Assembly: GCA_963921195.1 (NCBI GenBank)
Contig: OY992538.1
Span: 84,257,904-84,321,903 of the forward strand
Length of the DNA stretch: 64,000 nucleotides
DNA from: Pegoplata infirma
Lineage: Eukaryota > Arthropoda > Insecta > Diptera > Anthomyiidae
Reading direction: 5' to 3'
Shown here: piece by piece, positions 22,371 to 34,891 of the stretch
Layout of the letters: every line of letters begins with the position of its first letter
How positions within the stretch are numbered: position 1 is the first letter of the stretch
The notes under the pieces: model-generated
What the model was told of the DNA's origin: nothing
Databases searched by the model: none
The model's input: the letters and a program-made list of their open reading frames with translations, nothing else
Translations under genes and position numbers: made by a program

Positions 22371-22575
22371 TATTTTGTTGCCAGTACATTTTTTTAATAC
22401 TATTCGCTATTTCCGCAAAGCGTAGTATTTTTTGTTAAGCCAATGATTTGCCAGTACATTTTTTTTTGTACTGTATATGTAATGAGAAATTTCGACAAAG
22501 CGTAGTATATTTGGTATAACCAGTGTATTACCAGTACATTATTTTTTATGATATTCGATATTTCTGCAAAGCGTA
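22371..22575. repeat. Three GCCAGTACATTTTTT units
   Basis: Three units of about 70 bp, each with CCAGTACATT and TTTCNNCAAAGCGTA, lie at 22380, 22450 and 22525. A fourth follows the MITE at about 23525. They belong to the 18308-23583 region. Confidence 0.55.
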
Positions 22576-23514
22576 CACAGAAAATAATATCGTAATTTTG
22601 TTTTTAATTAAAAATGGACTTGATATTAAATTTAACTTCAATTAAACATTTTAATTGATTCAATTAATGTGTTAATTGAATTCTTATCTTAACTGAAAAC
22701 AAAAATAAAATAAACAAATGAAACCGGTTTTGTATGCATTAGTGTTAGTAGCCAATTAAAAAATAAAAATGCAAAAAATAACAAAAAGACTTTTGAACTA
22801 TTGTTTTGTATATTTTGGTGGTATGTAGCAGCCAATGAATACATAAAAACGCAACAAAAAAATTTAGTTTAATTGTTTTCTTTAAGGCGAGTGGTCGTTG
22901 CGGATAAAGTGTTTTGCTAATAAAATGTGTACAGTTGATGAGGCATTTGCCTTGTGCTTTGCACATTGAAATATAATACAATTTTTATTTGTTTCAACTT
23001 TACTAAAACGACAAAAATGCATGCAATAACAAAATTTAAAAATAAAAATTTAATTTTAAATAGTTATTGATATTTTAAAATACTACTATAATGCTTCTAT
23101 GCAAAACTATACCAACTGTTTATATTTAATAAAGAAAATAAATTTCTTAATAATATAAAACAAAAAATTCTATGTTTATTTATTTTAGGGCATTTTTTTT
23201 TTGAAGTTTAACTTTTAAAAATAAATTGAGTTTTGGTCTTTTTTCAATTTAAAATTTTATGTGAATCAATAAATCTATATTATTGATTTTTAATTTTATA
23301 TTATATTTTTTTATTACAATTTTAAATGGTTTTCCATTTTATTTTCAATTAAAACTTTAATTGATTCAATTAACAATTTAATTAAGTTTTAAAACTATTT
23401 TCAAACAAAATGAGTAATTAATATGCGCATTTTCGTGATAGGTCCGAAATCAATTAATTTTTTAATTGAATCAACGAATTTTGTAATTGAAATTCATTTT
23501 TATTTTTTTCTGTG
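22576..23514. mobile_element. MITE, CACAGAAAA termini
   Basis: It begins CACAGAAAATAATA and ends TTTTTTTCTGTG, flanked by TA. It interrupts a GCGTAGTATT repeat unit; intact units of the same array give the empty site. The interior repeats AATTAAATTG-like inverted motifs. No coding sequence. Confidence 0.7.
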
Positions 23515-23635
23515 TAGTATTATTTGTGTAGCCAATGTTCTGCCAGTACACTTTTTTTGTACCGTTGGCAATTTCTGGCTGGGACTATTCAAAAAATAAA
23601 AAATAATTGTTTTCAAAGACCCATTTTTTAATTTA

Positions 23636-23805
23636 TTATATTTTTTCGGCGTAAGCCAAGTGTATTTAATTTGTTGTTTGTGTTTTTCTGATTGAAGAAG
23701 AAAATTGTGTCTTCTAAAGATTAAATTAAATGTGGATTTACCCCAGACCATGGTTTCTGTAGCCACTTCTACGTCATCAGTAGGAAATTACTTTAAATTT
23801 TTTGA
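23636..23805. repeat. Dispersed repeat, also at 34670-34840
   Basis: TTTTTTCGGCGTAAGCCAAG through CACTTCTACGTCATCAGTAG is repeated at 34680 with few changes, in the same orientation. The phrase CTACGTCATCAGTAGG recurs in weaker form at 8648. It may be the 3' portion of a retroelement; that is a guess. Confidence 0.55.
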
Positions 23806-24576
23806 CTTCAACGGATTGGTTTATAGCTCACTGACATTATGCGCATAGAAAAATGGCAATTTCGTGACTTTGGGATTATTTTAGAATACACTAAAACCAT
23901 TTTCTTAAAAAATAGGAGATTAAATTTTGTCCCGCTTGCTTGTTCTGCACGTCACAGTGTGCAACGGATCGAAATTTTTTTTTCCAACAATTTTTTAGAG
24001 CTGAAAGCCTTATCCCACCAAAATAAAATTTTTTTGTCGTGAATTACCTAACCAAGTAATATAATAATTAATAACAACAAAATTAAAAATCAAAAAAAAA
24101 CTTTTTTGGTATGTATGGCAAAATGATTTTTAAGACCCCGCTCTTTAATCCCCGTCGCGTAGGGAAGGCGTGGTCGTAGGTGCGTAAAAAAATGAGGAGA
24201 TACCGTCTCAACATTTCCAACATTTCCAAAATAAGGGACACTCTAATATATATGTATATTTAATCTTATATGAGGTCATACATGGAGTCATATTAAATAT
24301 TATATGCAATATCGAATTTAATAAAGCTTAATATATTGTATGTGGAGCAACACATGATTCGATATCCTTTTATGTGGCACCATATTAAATGTTGTGTGTA
24401 AAACTTGATACAAGATACATTCACATATAATTATGAAAAGTACTGTGTATGGCCATACATAAATATACTAAATAATATGTTACTATATCTAAACTTTATT
24501 AGCCGGGTAGTAAACAAAGAAAAAAAGTTCATAACTAATTTTATCCCAAATATGGCGGATACAATTACTTTAATAA
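23806..24576. other. Mixed repeat debris, no gene
   Basis: 24130-24240 has CGCGTAGG...GAGATACCGTC scraps like P1. 24240-24510 is rich in TATTAAATATTATATG and ends CCGGGTA, like the CCCGAG MITEs. No frame shows a domain. Confidence 0.35.
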
Positions 24577-25846
24577 CACTGTGCTACATTGGAAAAATAC
24601 TTCTGATGTGACATAGTATATGTTGTTGGTCTTGTCGAGTAGATCACAAAAATGCCCATTAAACTTACCAGACACCCTCAAATTTTAGAGTTATTGTCAA
24701 AAAACGTTTTTTTGGGACTTTTCTCACTAAACCTTGTGTAATTCAGAAAATTTTCAACCGATTTTAAATTTTTTAACTGTTTTTATAGAAAAAGGATGGG
24801 GCTTTCCATGTGTGTGAATTGGTCTATACATATAAGAAAGATATTTATTGATTTTCTCAATAAAATCTAAATTTTTTGTTATTTTTTGAAAATTTTTCGA
24901 GTTTATCAATTTTTTTCTGCTATAGGTTGTTTAATAACCTTTATATTTATAAACGTATTTTTAAAGAAAATTTAATTCAGAATTCGATAAGCTTTATCCT
25001 GAAGAAATCGGATAACAATTGGCAGAGTTGTGATAATTTTTCTAAAAAGGAAAATTAAGATTTTGCAGGAAATCGCCGTTCAGATATCCCAGGCAAAAAA
25101 AAAAAAATTATCATAAATGGTCATATACAATATTTTTAAAGGTTTTTGGTGGGCTGAATCTGAATCTGGCCTTTAAATTGCTCTATCTCGTCAGGTTTTT
25201 GAGATATTTAACATGAATTGATATATCAAAAACTTAATAAAATAGCGCAATTTCAAGGTCAAATTCGAATTCAGGAGGCCAAAAACCTCTAAAATAATGA
25301 TACGCGACCTCTTAGTATGTTCGTTTATTTTCTTATTTTTTTTTGCCTGGGTTATCCGAACGCCAATTTCAAGCAAAAACTTAATTTTCTTTTTTAGAAA
25401 AATTATCACAACTCCGTCAATTGTTATTTTTTTGGCATAAAGGTAATCGTGTTCACAATTAAATTTTCGTTAAGAATACGTTTATAAATATAAATGTTGT
25501 TGAAGGAACTATAGCAGAAAAAAAATCGATAAACTCAAAAAATTTTCAAAAAATAACAAAAAAAATATGTATATATTTATATGTATAGACCAATTCACAC
25601 ACATGAAAAGCCCTATCCTTCTTCTATCCAAAACAGTTGCAAAATTGAAAATCGGTTGAAAAATGTTTAAGTTACACGTGATTTAGTGAGAAAAGTCCCA
25701 AAAAATCGTTTTTTGACAATAACTTAAAAATTTGAGGGTGTCTGGCAAGTTTGATGGACATTTTTGAGATCTTTTCGACGAGACCTGCAACCTTAACTAC
25801 CTCATTTTAAAAGTATTTTCGATTTTGTGTTTTTTGTAGCACAGTG
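24577..25846. mobile_element. Palindromic element P5
   Basis: The ends are CACTGTGCTAC and GTAGCACAGTG, both flanked by TAA. The arms are complementary over about 600 bp (for example GTGTGAATTGGTCTATACAT against its complement near 25585), turning near 25210. A CCCAGGCAAAAAAAA inner boundary appears on both sides of the centre, suggesting a further element nested at the turn. A lone arm exists at 9010-9278. Confidence 0.75.
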
Positions 25847-25982
25847 TAATTATCTACGGGTATATTTTGTGATCTAGCGGGATAACCCTATACATAATGT
25901 GATTAAATATAATTTAAAATTATAACTGATCATATATTGCTCCTAATAACGTCATATAAGTTGGATAACATTATATATGATC

Positions 25983-27342
25983 ACTAGCTGTTTTGCATCC
26001 GGCATTGCCCGGGTTGAAAAAATATTATATAATGAATGATAGTTTGTAATGCCCTATGGTTCCATCCTCTGTTAGCACTACATCTGGTGAAAAATTCAAT
26101 TTCGCATCATTTTACAACACCTCTGTCTGATCGCGCACTGATATGGCCCATTGTTCCCGCCTCGGTTAGTACTCAACGTTTAAGCGTGATTACCGAATAG
26201 GCAGAAATAACTTTTAATATATTACAGAGGCGTGTGGCAATTAACGTCCCTTTGTTCGATCGCATTCTGATATTGGCTCAGCCATTTTTGCGTGATTGCG
26301 GAACTGGCATATATAATTTTCAAATAGTGCAAGGGGGCGCAGCATTTTACAACGCCTTTGCACAATCACGTGCTTAAATAGCATATTGTTCCCGCTTCCG
26401 TTAGTACTATCTGTGTTTAAAATTTCAATAAAATCGGCTCAGACGTTTAAGAGTGATAACGAAATATGCAGAAATAACTTTCAATGTAATATATAGAGGA
26501 GTGGACTTATACGCCCATCCGTCAGAGCGCCCTCCTATTATAACCTATAGTGCCTGCCTGGGTTAATACTATTTGTGGTGAAATTTTCATTAAAACCGTT
26601 TAAGCGTGATTACGGAACAGGTAGAAATAACTTTCCATGAAATACAAATGGGCGTGGCATTTCCACCCCTTTGTCTGATCGCCGTCCTATTAGGAACTAT
26701 ATTTCCCGCTTGGATTAGTACTATGTGTGGTGAAAATTTCTATAAAATCGGTTTAGCCGTTTAAGAGTAATTGCTGAAAAAGCAGAAATAACGTTCAATC
26801 TAATACAAAGGGGGGTGGCATTTTACGCCCACTTGGCCGATCGGTCTCTCTTTTGGCCTATAGTTCCCGCCTCTGTTAGTACTATCTGTGGTAAAAATTT
26901 CATGTAAATCGGTTCAGCCATTTATCCGTGATTGTGGAGCAGATAGAAAGAAAATCCAAAGGATGCCACACCCCTTTGTGAGGATATTATATTTACAAAA
27001 AGTGGGCGTAAAAGGAGGAGTGGCTTCCAATCAAGATTGGATGGCCTATATTTCCTTGCAAAAAACACCCTATTAGTATGCCAAATTTCATGCTAATCTG
27101 TAACAAACATTCAAATATAGTAACAAACAACCAAATATATTGAAAAATCTGAAATTCACAAAAAGTGGGCGTAAAGGGAGTCGTGGCATCCAATCGAGAT
27201 GCCTCTTGGCCCATTTTTCATTCCAGAAAATTCTCTATCAACATGCCAAATTTCTTTTTAATCGGTTCAGTAGTTTTCTTCTGAAAGCGACACAAAAAAA
27301 AAACATATAAACAAACAAACTAACAAGTAATTTTTATATATA
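25983..27342. repeat. Tandem units with GTTAGTACTATCTGTGGTGA motif
   Basis: After CCGGCATTGCCCGGGTTG at 26000, a unit of about 115-180 bp recurs some seven times, each with TTCCCGCCT, AGTACTATNTGTGGTGA, AATCGGTTCAGCCGTTTA and GCAGAAATAAC. The tract ends ACAAACAAACTAACAAGTAA. Such ...AAATCGGTTCAGCCGTT... tracts are common in non-autonomous insect elements; the class is not certain. Confidence 0.6.
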
Positions 27343-28139
27343 TGAGGCATTCCACACCAAATGTCCCGCTACAGAAAATTATGTGGATAGCCCTTTATGG
27401 AACTAAGAAAAATGCGTTTTTGGTTTTTCAAATTTTCAAAAACTGGGCTTAGGAAGCGTGGTCAAATATAGGAAAAATTGTCAAATTTGTGGCGAGTTGC
27501 CTTGATTAAATATTTATCACATTAAAACGGAATGCACCACAATCTCAAAAATTTACATTCTTATATAGTTTTGTATGGGCTATAGATTAAATTTTTTTTT
27601 GGAAAATTTTCAGAACCCGTTCAGAAATTTTCAAATTTTTAAAATAGTCAATGTATCAAAAATCCGGCCACTTTTTTTTTTAATTTTTTTTTAAAGTTAA
27701 GATGTTTGTCCATCCACACAAAAAAAAAACAGAAACACGTTCTTCGTTTTTTCAAGAAAATCGCATTTGAATTTTAAATTTCATAACAATTTTGTAATTT
27801 GCTTGTACCTAAGACAAATAATTATATGTGCATTTCTTTATATTGAGTTATAGGAAAGAAAAGAAATTATTTTTTCATGTTTGGTTAATATTTTATTATG
27901 TTTATATATAAACATTAAAATCATAAATATTTTAATTTTATACCTTATTTTTTAAAACTGAAAATAACGAAAAAGGAAATACTTCATATATTTTCTATAG
28001 AAAATAATTATATGTGCATAAAAGAAAATTCCTATATAATCTTTTTGATTTGCAATATAATTAAGTATTTCGTGAAAATTTGTGTTCGCCTTGTGTATTT
28101 AAACTTTTTTAAGCCTAGGAGGCATAAAACCTGCCAAGG

Positions 28140-28560
28140 TTTTTAATGTACCAATACCCCTTGTCCCCCGTTTTGTCAGTATTTAAAGTTAAAGTCCTTT
28201 AATGGTTTTGTACGGCTTTGACTTTGAAATGACCTTGGCAGAAAGAGTCCTAAAGAGGAATTTAATTGTTTGTAGGTCGGGACTAATAGCTGGCCATTTC
28301 AATACTGGTATGTAGTGCGCATTTAGCAAGTTTTTGTCAAACGAGTGTAATGGTTTAGAGCGTTATCATGTGAGAATGTCCAATTATCTCCATACAGTTC
28401 GGTAGCAAGGTCTATTAAATGGTCCCAACAAGTAAAAATATATTTTTGCACTATTTTTATTGGAAACAAATCATATTCAAACCCTTTTTCATGATCCAAA
28501 TGTATCTTATATCATGACGGATTTGAAACTGTGCTTCCGAAAATTGCACGTTTGGCGGAA
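28140..28560 (-). pseudogene. Tc1-like transposase fragment, copy 2 left arm
   Basis: This is the minus-strand counterpart of 21065-21480. The complement around 28380-28330 still resembles GDNWTFSHDNAxNH...TKNLLNAHY, but a one-base change near 28333 shortens the AAAAACTTG run and shifts frame. More decayed than the copy 1 arm. Confidence 0.55.
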
Positions 28561-28699
28561 ATATGTTAAATCTCTACAAGAGAAGTGGTGACCATCAGCG
28601 CCGTCTTAATTTAACTTTTTTTTTGTCTTATTTAGTGATAAAAAAAGTATAATTTGGATGGCAATGATCGTCAACACCAATATTGGAGAGATTTAAGAC

Positions 28700-29065
28700 A
28701 GCCGCGCCAAACGTGCTATTTGCAAAATCACGGTTGCGAATCCGTTATGGTATAGGGTGCCTTTGGATGAAGAGGACGGTTCCGAATATGATTTGCCCAT
28801 ACTAAAAATAATGTAACAATATAATTTTACTTGTTCGGGAACATTTAATAGACTTTCCTACCGAACCGTGTGGAGATAATTGGACATTCCACCAAGACAA
28901 CGCTCCAATCCATGTAACTGGTTTGACAAAAAACTTGTTTAATACGCCCAGCATACCAGTATTGAAATGGCCAGGCATTAGTCCTGACATAAACCTAACT
29001 AAATTCTTCCTTAGGCCCCTTTCTGCCAAGGTCGTTTCAAGGTCAAAGCGGTACACTACGCGCTA
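28700..29065 (+). pseudogene. Tc1-like transposase fragment, copy 2 right arm
   Basis: The plus strand reads GDNWTFHQDNAPIHVTGL, then TKNLFNTPSIPVLKWPGI, then SPDINLTKFFL. The QDNAPIH motif is canonical for Tc1-family enzymes and is better kept than in copy 1. The NPIE glutamate is replaced, and the first catalytic Asp and DNA-binding region are absent. Confidence 0.65.
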
Positions 29066-29185
29066 AGGACTTAAATTTGCGATATTGACGAAACGAGAGA
29101 AAAATGGTATTGGCACATTAAAAAACTTGATTGGTTTTATGCCTCGTAGTCTTAAACAAGTATAAATATTCATTAAATATTCATA

Positions 29186-29993
29186 CACTCAAAATAATAA
29201 CTCTGTAAAATACTCTGTAAAATGACTGTAATCTCAATTCAACAGCTATTTGACAGAGTTTTCTGTCAAAATACAGATTTAAAGAAAATACTTTGTATTG
29301 TGTTGTGACAAAAAAACAAAGTTTCCTCTGTTATATAACTTTTTACTTTGTATACTTAATTTTACAGATAATTAACAGAGTTTTCTGCTAAAATACAGAT
29401 CTAAGCAAAATACTTCGTATTTTTTAAAACCAAAAAAGTTTTCTGTTTTTTTGTAGTGTTTGTTTTTGTTACCAAACATCAAAATTTTATCTGTATATAT
29501 TTTTTTTTGAGAAAAAGTTGAAAAAGTAGCAAAAAAAGTAATCAAAAAAATTTTATTAAAATATTATTATAAAATTTTACAAAATAACATGCATTTAACT
29601 AAACTCTTTAAATTCACAGAGTTTTTCTGTAAATTTTTTTTTTGCATCAAATGCATTTTCCAAATATATGTAAATTTACATAGTTTTCTTTGCTAAATGG
29701 TGCTTTATTTAACCAATATTTTACTAGAAACTCTGTAAATTAACAGTTTTTTTGTCCAAATCATTTTACAGAGTTTTAAAGTAAAATTACAGAGTTTTCT
29801 CTGTAAAAAAGCATTCATGTTTAACCAATATTTTACAATAAACACTGTTAATTAACAGTTTTTTTCTGTCAAAATCATTTTACAGAGTTTTTTAGTAAAA
29901 TTACCAAGAAATGTTGTTAGCTGGAAAAGTATGGTGTACTCTGTTAAATTAGCAGAGTTTTTCTGTAATTTAACAGAGTTATTATTTTGAGTG
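29186..29993. mobile_element. MITE, CACTCAAAATAATAAC termini
   Basis: It begins CACTCAAAATAATAACTCTG and ends CAGAGTTATTATTTTGAGTG, a TIR of 20 bp or more flanked by TA. The interior is made of repeated ACAGAGTTTT and CTCTGTAAAA motifs in both directions. P4 copy 1 has no insertion here. Confidence 0.8.
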
Positions 29994-30521
29994 TATAACA
30001 TAATTATATTGTATATCAAAAAGAAAATATATGAATTATCCTTTATGCACATATAATTATTTTCTATGAAGTATATTTTCATTCCTTATTTTCTGTATTA
30101 AAAAATAAAGTTTAAAATTAATGTTTTTATGATTTTAAAGCTTACTTAAAAACATAACAAAATATCAACCAAACTTGAAAAAATATTTTGTTTTCTTTCC
30201 TATAACTCAATATAATACAGTGCACATATAATTATTTGTCTTAGGTATTTTCTTGTTTCAACAGAGCGTATGAGAAATATTTATGCAATTAATATTACTC
30301 ATTCGCAACGTTAAAACAAAAAAATACAAGCAAATTACAAAATTGTTATGAAATTTAAAATTCAAATGCGATTTTCTCGAAAAAAACGAAGAACGTGTTT
30401 CTGATTTTTTTTGTGTGGATGGACAAACATCTAAACTTTAAAAAAAAAATATTAAAAAAAATGTGGCCGGATTTTTGATAAATTGACTTTTTTAAAAAAT
30501 GGAAAATTTCAGAACGGGTTC

Positions 30522-30952
30522 TGTTTAGAGATGGCTCTAAACTTATGACCCGCACTGTGCCCCTATGCAATTGACACCGACTGTATAAACAACGGTACAG
30601 CATAATGACTCTCACATTGGAATGTGCTATTGTTATTGTTGCTTATTGAACATGCTAATTGATATAAGCATCAATACTCAACTCAAAATTAACAACGAAC
30701 ACTCAAGTTTGTGACGTGAACAAGGAAAGAACCAACGAAAAACAAAATCTACAAACAACAACAAACAAAGAATTTAACATACAGTGAAACAAATAAAACA
30801 TAAACCAATGTACTTACATTACATTAAATTACAAAACTACAAAATACAAACATTACAAATTACATACAAATATAACCAAATTAAAACTAAAAATAAAAAG
30901 TGTTATTTATTTATTGAACAAAAAAAGAACTAAAAAGGTTTGTCCCTAAACA
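30522..30952. mobile_element. Solo LTR, 431 bp
   Basis: The ends are TGTTTAG and CTAAACA, flanked by GGTTC on both sides (30517-30521 and 30953-30957), a 5-bp target duplication. P3 copy A shows the uninterrupted site. The interior has an A-rich CAACAAACAAAG stretch and AATAAA-like signals near the 3' side. No second LTR or internal region is present, so it probably arose by LTR-LTR recombination. The parent family is not represented by the gypsy element at 39972. Confidence 0.75.
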
Positions 30953-31258
30953 GGTTCTGAAAATTTTCCAAAAAAAAAAAAAAATTAATCGATAGCCCAT
31001 ACGAAACTATATAAGAATGTAAATTTTTGAGATTGTGGTGCATTGCGTTTTAATGTGATAAATATTTAGTCAAGGCAATTCGCCACAAATTTTACCATTT
31101 TTCCAATATTTGACCACGCCTCCTTAACCCAGTTTTTGAAAAATTGCAAAACCAAAAACACTTTTTCCTTAGTTTCATATAGGGCTATCAATAAAACCTA
31201 TTCAGAAGTTTACGGTACACATGTTTTGTTTCGCTGGACAGTTGGTGTGGAATGCCTC

Positions 31259-32895
31259 ATATATAAGGATATACATTTTTTTTGGATTTTTTTTATTGAA
31301 AAAATTTTTTTTTTTGGATTTTTTTTTTTAATTTATTATGTATAATTGCATCAATTTTTCTAAAAAAGGGGCCAATTTTTGCACCAAATGATATAAAATT
31401 ATATTAAAATCACATAAAATTATATAAATTTTATTCAATGCAAATTTATATGGTTTTATCGACTCATTTTTCTCATCAAATTGTATATGAATATATATGA
31501 TGTCTTTCTATAATTAAATATAAACACATATAACCTTTTTTACTCGGGTTCCTGTAATTTTGTGCATTTTTGCGGTATCGTGAGAGTATTTTTGATTTTC
31601 TCTCATTTTACCGAACTTTTCCCGGAAAGTTGTGGAACACACTTATTAATTGTGTTTTTTGCGTGTTTGAAAAAAGATTTTACGAATATACCCAGCAAAA
31701 ACTTCGCTTACCAAGTAATTAAGTTAAGGGGTTAGCAAAAATATGAGTAACTAGTTACTTTCCAATTTCAATGTTAATTACTTTAACACGGTAATGTCAT
31801 TGGAGGTAACCACATTTTGCCTTTTTTTGGCGAATGTAATGCTAATGGTAATTAGTAGTATTCAAAGCCATTACCACGTAAGCGAGACAGGAAGGGGCAC
31901 CCATTACCAAGTTTTAGCTTGGTAGTCCACCATGATAGGAATATGACGATGTTAAAAACCGTATATGGAATTTTAACAAGTTTATTATTTTTTTTTTAGT
32001 AAAAAACAGAAATAAATAAATTTTAGTATTCTTTTAAAATTTATTTTAAAATTTAATATAAACTAGCGCCGTCTGGGTTGTGTCATATGTACTAAAAAAA
32101 GGATTAAGTTAATACAAAAGCGCAAAAAACAATCCTAATACATAATTCTAAGAATTAATAACCATAATTTATAAAATTTCTGTCATTAGCATAATTTCCA
32201 ATAATATGTATGAATGCATGGTTGACATATACAATGTGTCAACGATTTATAATTAATAATATTAAATTGCCTGTTATAATAACAATAATTAAATTATAGT
32301 AATGGATGTTTTGAAGGAATTTCAAAAGAATTAAATAACAATTAAGTTAATGTATTTTCAACAATCAATTAAATTTCGCTAATAAATATATAAAGTTATT
32401 AAATAATTTGTTCCAATGACTTTTGTTTTTGATTTTGTGGTTTTAAAACAATAACGAAATAATTCTGAAAAACAGTAGTACAAAAACACACACACGCAAA
32501 CCATATTAATAGCCATTAACAATGTATAAAATGAAAACCACAAATATGGCAAAAACTAATTTTTGTGCGATATATGAATTGTGGTTTTGATATAATAAAA
32601 TTTTAATTAAATTTTTACATACAAACATATATACAAATTAACGCGTATATACATAAGTATATTAGAGTGGCACGAATCATGACTTTTTTCGAATTTCTTC
32701 GATGCCAGAAAAATTATGGTTCTTTTTGGTATAAAAACTCTATCAGCCTTACCAAAGAAAAATAAAATAAATTTAAAATCGTCTTTAATTTTATTTCCAT
32801 ACAAATTGTTTTTGTTTTTTAAAAACGACTTCAGAAATTGTATAGTAAATTTTAAATTTTAAATAATTTTTTCGTTAAAATAGACTTTTTGTTAA
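31259..32895. other. AT-rich region with MITE remnant, no gene
   Basis: 31360-31549 ends TTTTTTACTCGGG and has the ATATAAAATTATAT texture of the CCCGAG MITEs. 31691 (CCCAGCAAAAACTTCGCTTA) to about 31930 has weak inverted repeats around GCTTACCAAG/CTTGGTAG. 32000-32895 shows no repeat or frame I can interpret and may be single-copy sequence. Confidence 0.4.
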
Positions 32896-33399
32896 CATGA
32901 TAATGTTTTTAGGCTGGGGTCTAATTTTCAAAAAGTTGCAGGACGCCACCTCAGTTTGACTATATAAGCTAACGATTAAACAAAAAAGAAAATGAGAATT
33001 ACAGTTTTCATTTTATTATAACCTAAAACTTCGACAATAATTTATAATTAATAAATAAAATAAAAATACATAGTTCTGGTAGCGACACCTAGCGCCGCTA
33101 CTCGATTAACGCAGTATTGCCATACCAAATATCGCATTTCCAATTAGATTAGTTACCATCATCGCAAATTTTTTCAATAAAATATTACCACATCGCAAAA
33201 CTATCCAGTATATTTGAAAATCGAATATGTATCTACAAGCAAGAGAACATCACAAAATTATATTAAAATTTAGATTAAAATTTAGATTAATATTTAAAAC
33301 GCCGACGGTAGGCTAGCTGAAGTGTGTCAGACTACCACGCAGAGGGTATTGGGATCAAATCCCTGATCAAGTCAACTTTTTTTTTTATTTTTTTTTTTT
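32896..33399 (+). repeat. Duplicated block with tRNA-derived SINE-like segment
   Basis: GCAGGACGCCACCTCAGTTT occurs at 32938 and 33443 with shared flanks, a direct duplication about 505 bp apart. Between them, TAGCTGAAGTG (33314) and GGATCAAATCC (33352-33362) resemble box A and box B, 38 bases apart, and a T-run like a pol III terminator follows at 33378. A tRNA-derived SINE is plausible; no cloverleaf is claimed. Confidence 0.45.
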
Positions 33400-34545
33400 A
33401 ACATGATAATGTTTTTGGGCTGGTGTCTAATTTGAAAAAAGTTGCAGGACGCCACCTCAGTTTGACTATATAAGCTAACAATTAACGAAAAAGAAAACAA
33501 GAATTACTATTTTCATTTTCTTAAAACCAAAAATTTTAATAACTTGGGTTTGTAACTTGGATAATAATTCACCTCGTGGTGAATAAACCCGTTTTTCTCC
33601 AGCTGGTGAATAAAAAGTAACATAATTATTTTTCAACAAAAAAAAAATTTTTTTCATCAAATTTTTTTTTTTCAAAAATTTTTTTTTTTGTCATCAAATT
33701 TTTTTTTCATAATTTTTTTTTTTTTCATCAACTTTTTTTTTTTTATTATTTTTTTTTTCCATCAATTTAATTTCCATCAAATTTTTTTTTCCATCATTTT
33801 TTTTTTTTTTTTCATCAAACTTTTGTTTTCAACAATCCTTTTTTTATATAAATTTTTTTTCATCAATTTTTTTTTATCAAATTTTTTTTTTTCATAAAAG
33901 TTTTTTTTTCACCAATTTTTTTTTTCATTAATTTTTTTTCATAAAATTTTCTTTTTCATTAAAATTTTTTTTATCATATTTTTTTCATCAATTTTTTTCA
34001 TCAAATTTTCTTATCAAATTTTTTATTATTAATTGTTTTCTAACCAAAAAATTTTTTTTTTTCATATTTTTTTTTTCCTCAATTTTTTTTACATCAAAAA
34101 ATTTTTCTTTTCATCAAAAAATTCATCAAAAACTTTTTTTCATCAAAATTTTTTTTCTCTAAAATTTTTGGTTCATTAAATTTTTTTTTAACATAATTTT
34201 GTTTTTCGTGAAAAAAAAAATAATTTTTTTACCAAAACTACATTTTCACCAAGTCTAAGCTTTTCGCATATAAATTTTCCATTTGTTTATCAAATGTACA
34301 TAAAACAAGTGAGAGTGTTATATTCTTTGGTGCCGAATCTTTTATACCCTCCAAAATGTAAAAACACTTTTTTGCACTTATTTTTGCACTCACTTATGAA
34401 ATGTACACTCTTTAGCAAAGTAATATCACATTATTTTTTCTAAAAAAAACTTTGCTTTGGCAAGTACACACAAATCTTCCGCAAAACATTATCATGATTT
34501 AATGTTTTGGGCAAGGGTACAAAATTCGCAGGCATTTTTTTCTAT
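33400..34545. mobile_element. Element X copy 1 with poly-T/CATCAA core
   Basis: It starts AACATGATAATGTTTTTGGG, contains the hairpin-like CACCTCGTGGTGAATAAACC and CAGCTGGTGAATAA phrases, then about 600 bp of TTTTTTTTCATCAAA repeats (33640-34230), then GTGCCGAATCTTTTATACCC. It ends near GTTTTGGGCAAGGG. An inverted copy lies at 62220-63360. The apparent Phe-rich frames are low-complexity artefacts. Confidence 0.6.
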
Positions 34546-34891
34546 GGTACTGGCCAATGTTTAAGTTTTTAACCAAATTGAGTAAAATTAACAAGTGCCT
34601 TTGGGAGGTTAAAGTTTTGCCCAAAAAAAATTTCCCATGCAAACAAACATTATTATTTTTTTTATTATTATTATTATATTTTTTCGGCGTAAGACAAGTG
34701 TATTTAATTTGTTGTTTGTGTTTTTTGATTGAAGAAGAAAATTGTGTCTTCTAAAGAATAAATTAAATGTCGATTTACCATAGACCATGGTTTCGGTAGA
34801 CACTTCTACGTCATCAGTAGGACATTACATTAAATTGATTGTTTGATATTTGCTAGAAAAATTCTTTATATATTTTTTTATCAACAGACTA

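Larger units (their letters stand above)
18308..23583. mobile_element. Composite repeat region split by two insertions
   Basis: The left end (CCCCAGGCAGAAAAGTACGG) and the right end (GTACCGTTGGCAATTTCTGG, 23562) look like diverged inverted termini. Units with TTGGCAAA...ACAAAAAATANTGTACTGGCA on the left face GCCAGTACATTTTTT...GCAAAGCGTAG units on the right. Insertions at 19452-22370 and 22576-23514 sit within it. That this is one element is an inference. Confidence 0.4.
27808..30245. mobile_element. Palindromic Tc1-like element (P4), copy 2
   Basis: It has the same CCTAAGACAAATAATTATAT ends and TA flanks as copy 1. It lacks the DINE insertion but has a MITE at 29186-29993 in the right arm. 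Its arms turn near 28640. Having two complete copies with the same head-to-head structure shows the palindrome itself is a mobile unit. Confidence 0.75.
27344..31258. mobile_element. Palindromic element P3, copy B, with three insertions
   Basis: The left end GAGGCATTCCACACC answers the right end GGTGTGGAATGCCTC. The arms match copy A at 16958. Palindromic Tc1-like copy 2 (27808-30245) sits near its centre and a solo LTR (30522-30952) breaks the right arm. Copy A supplies both empty sites (TTTGCTTGTATTTT and GAACGGGTTCTGAAA in complement). Confidence 0.75.
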
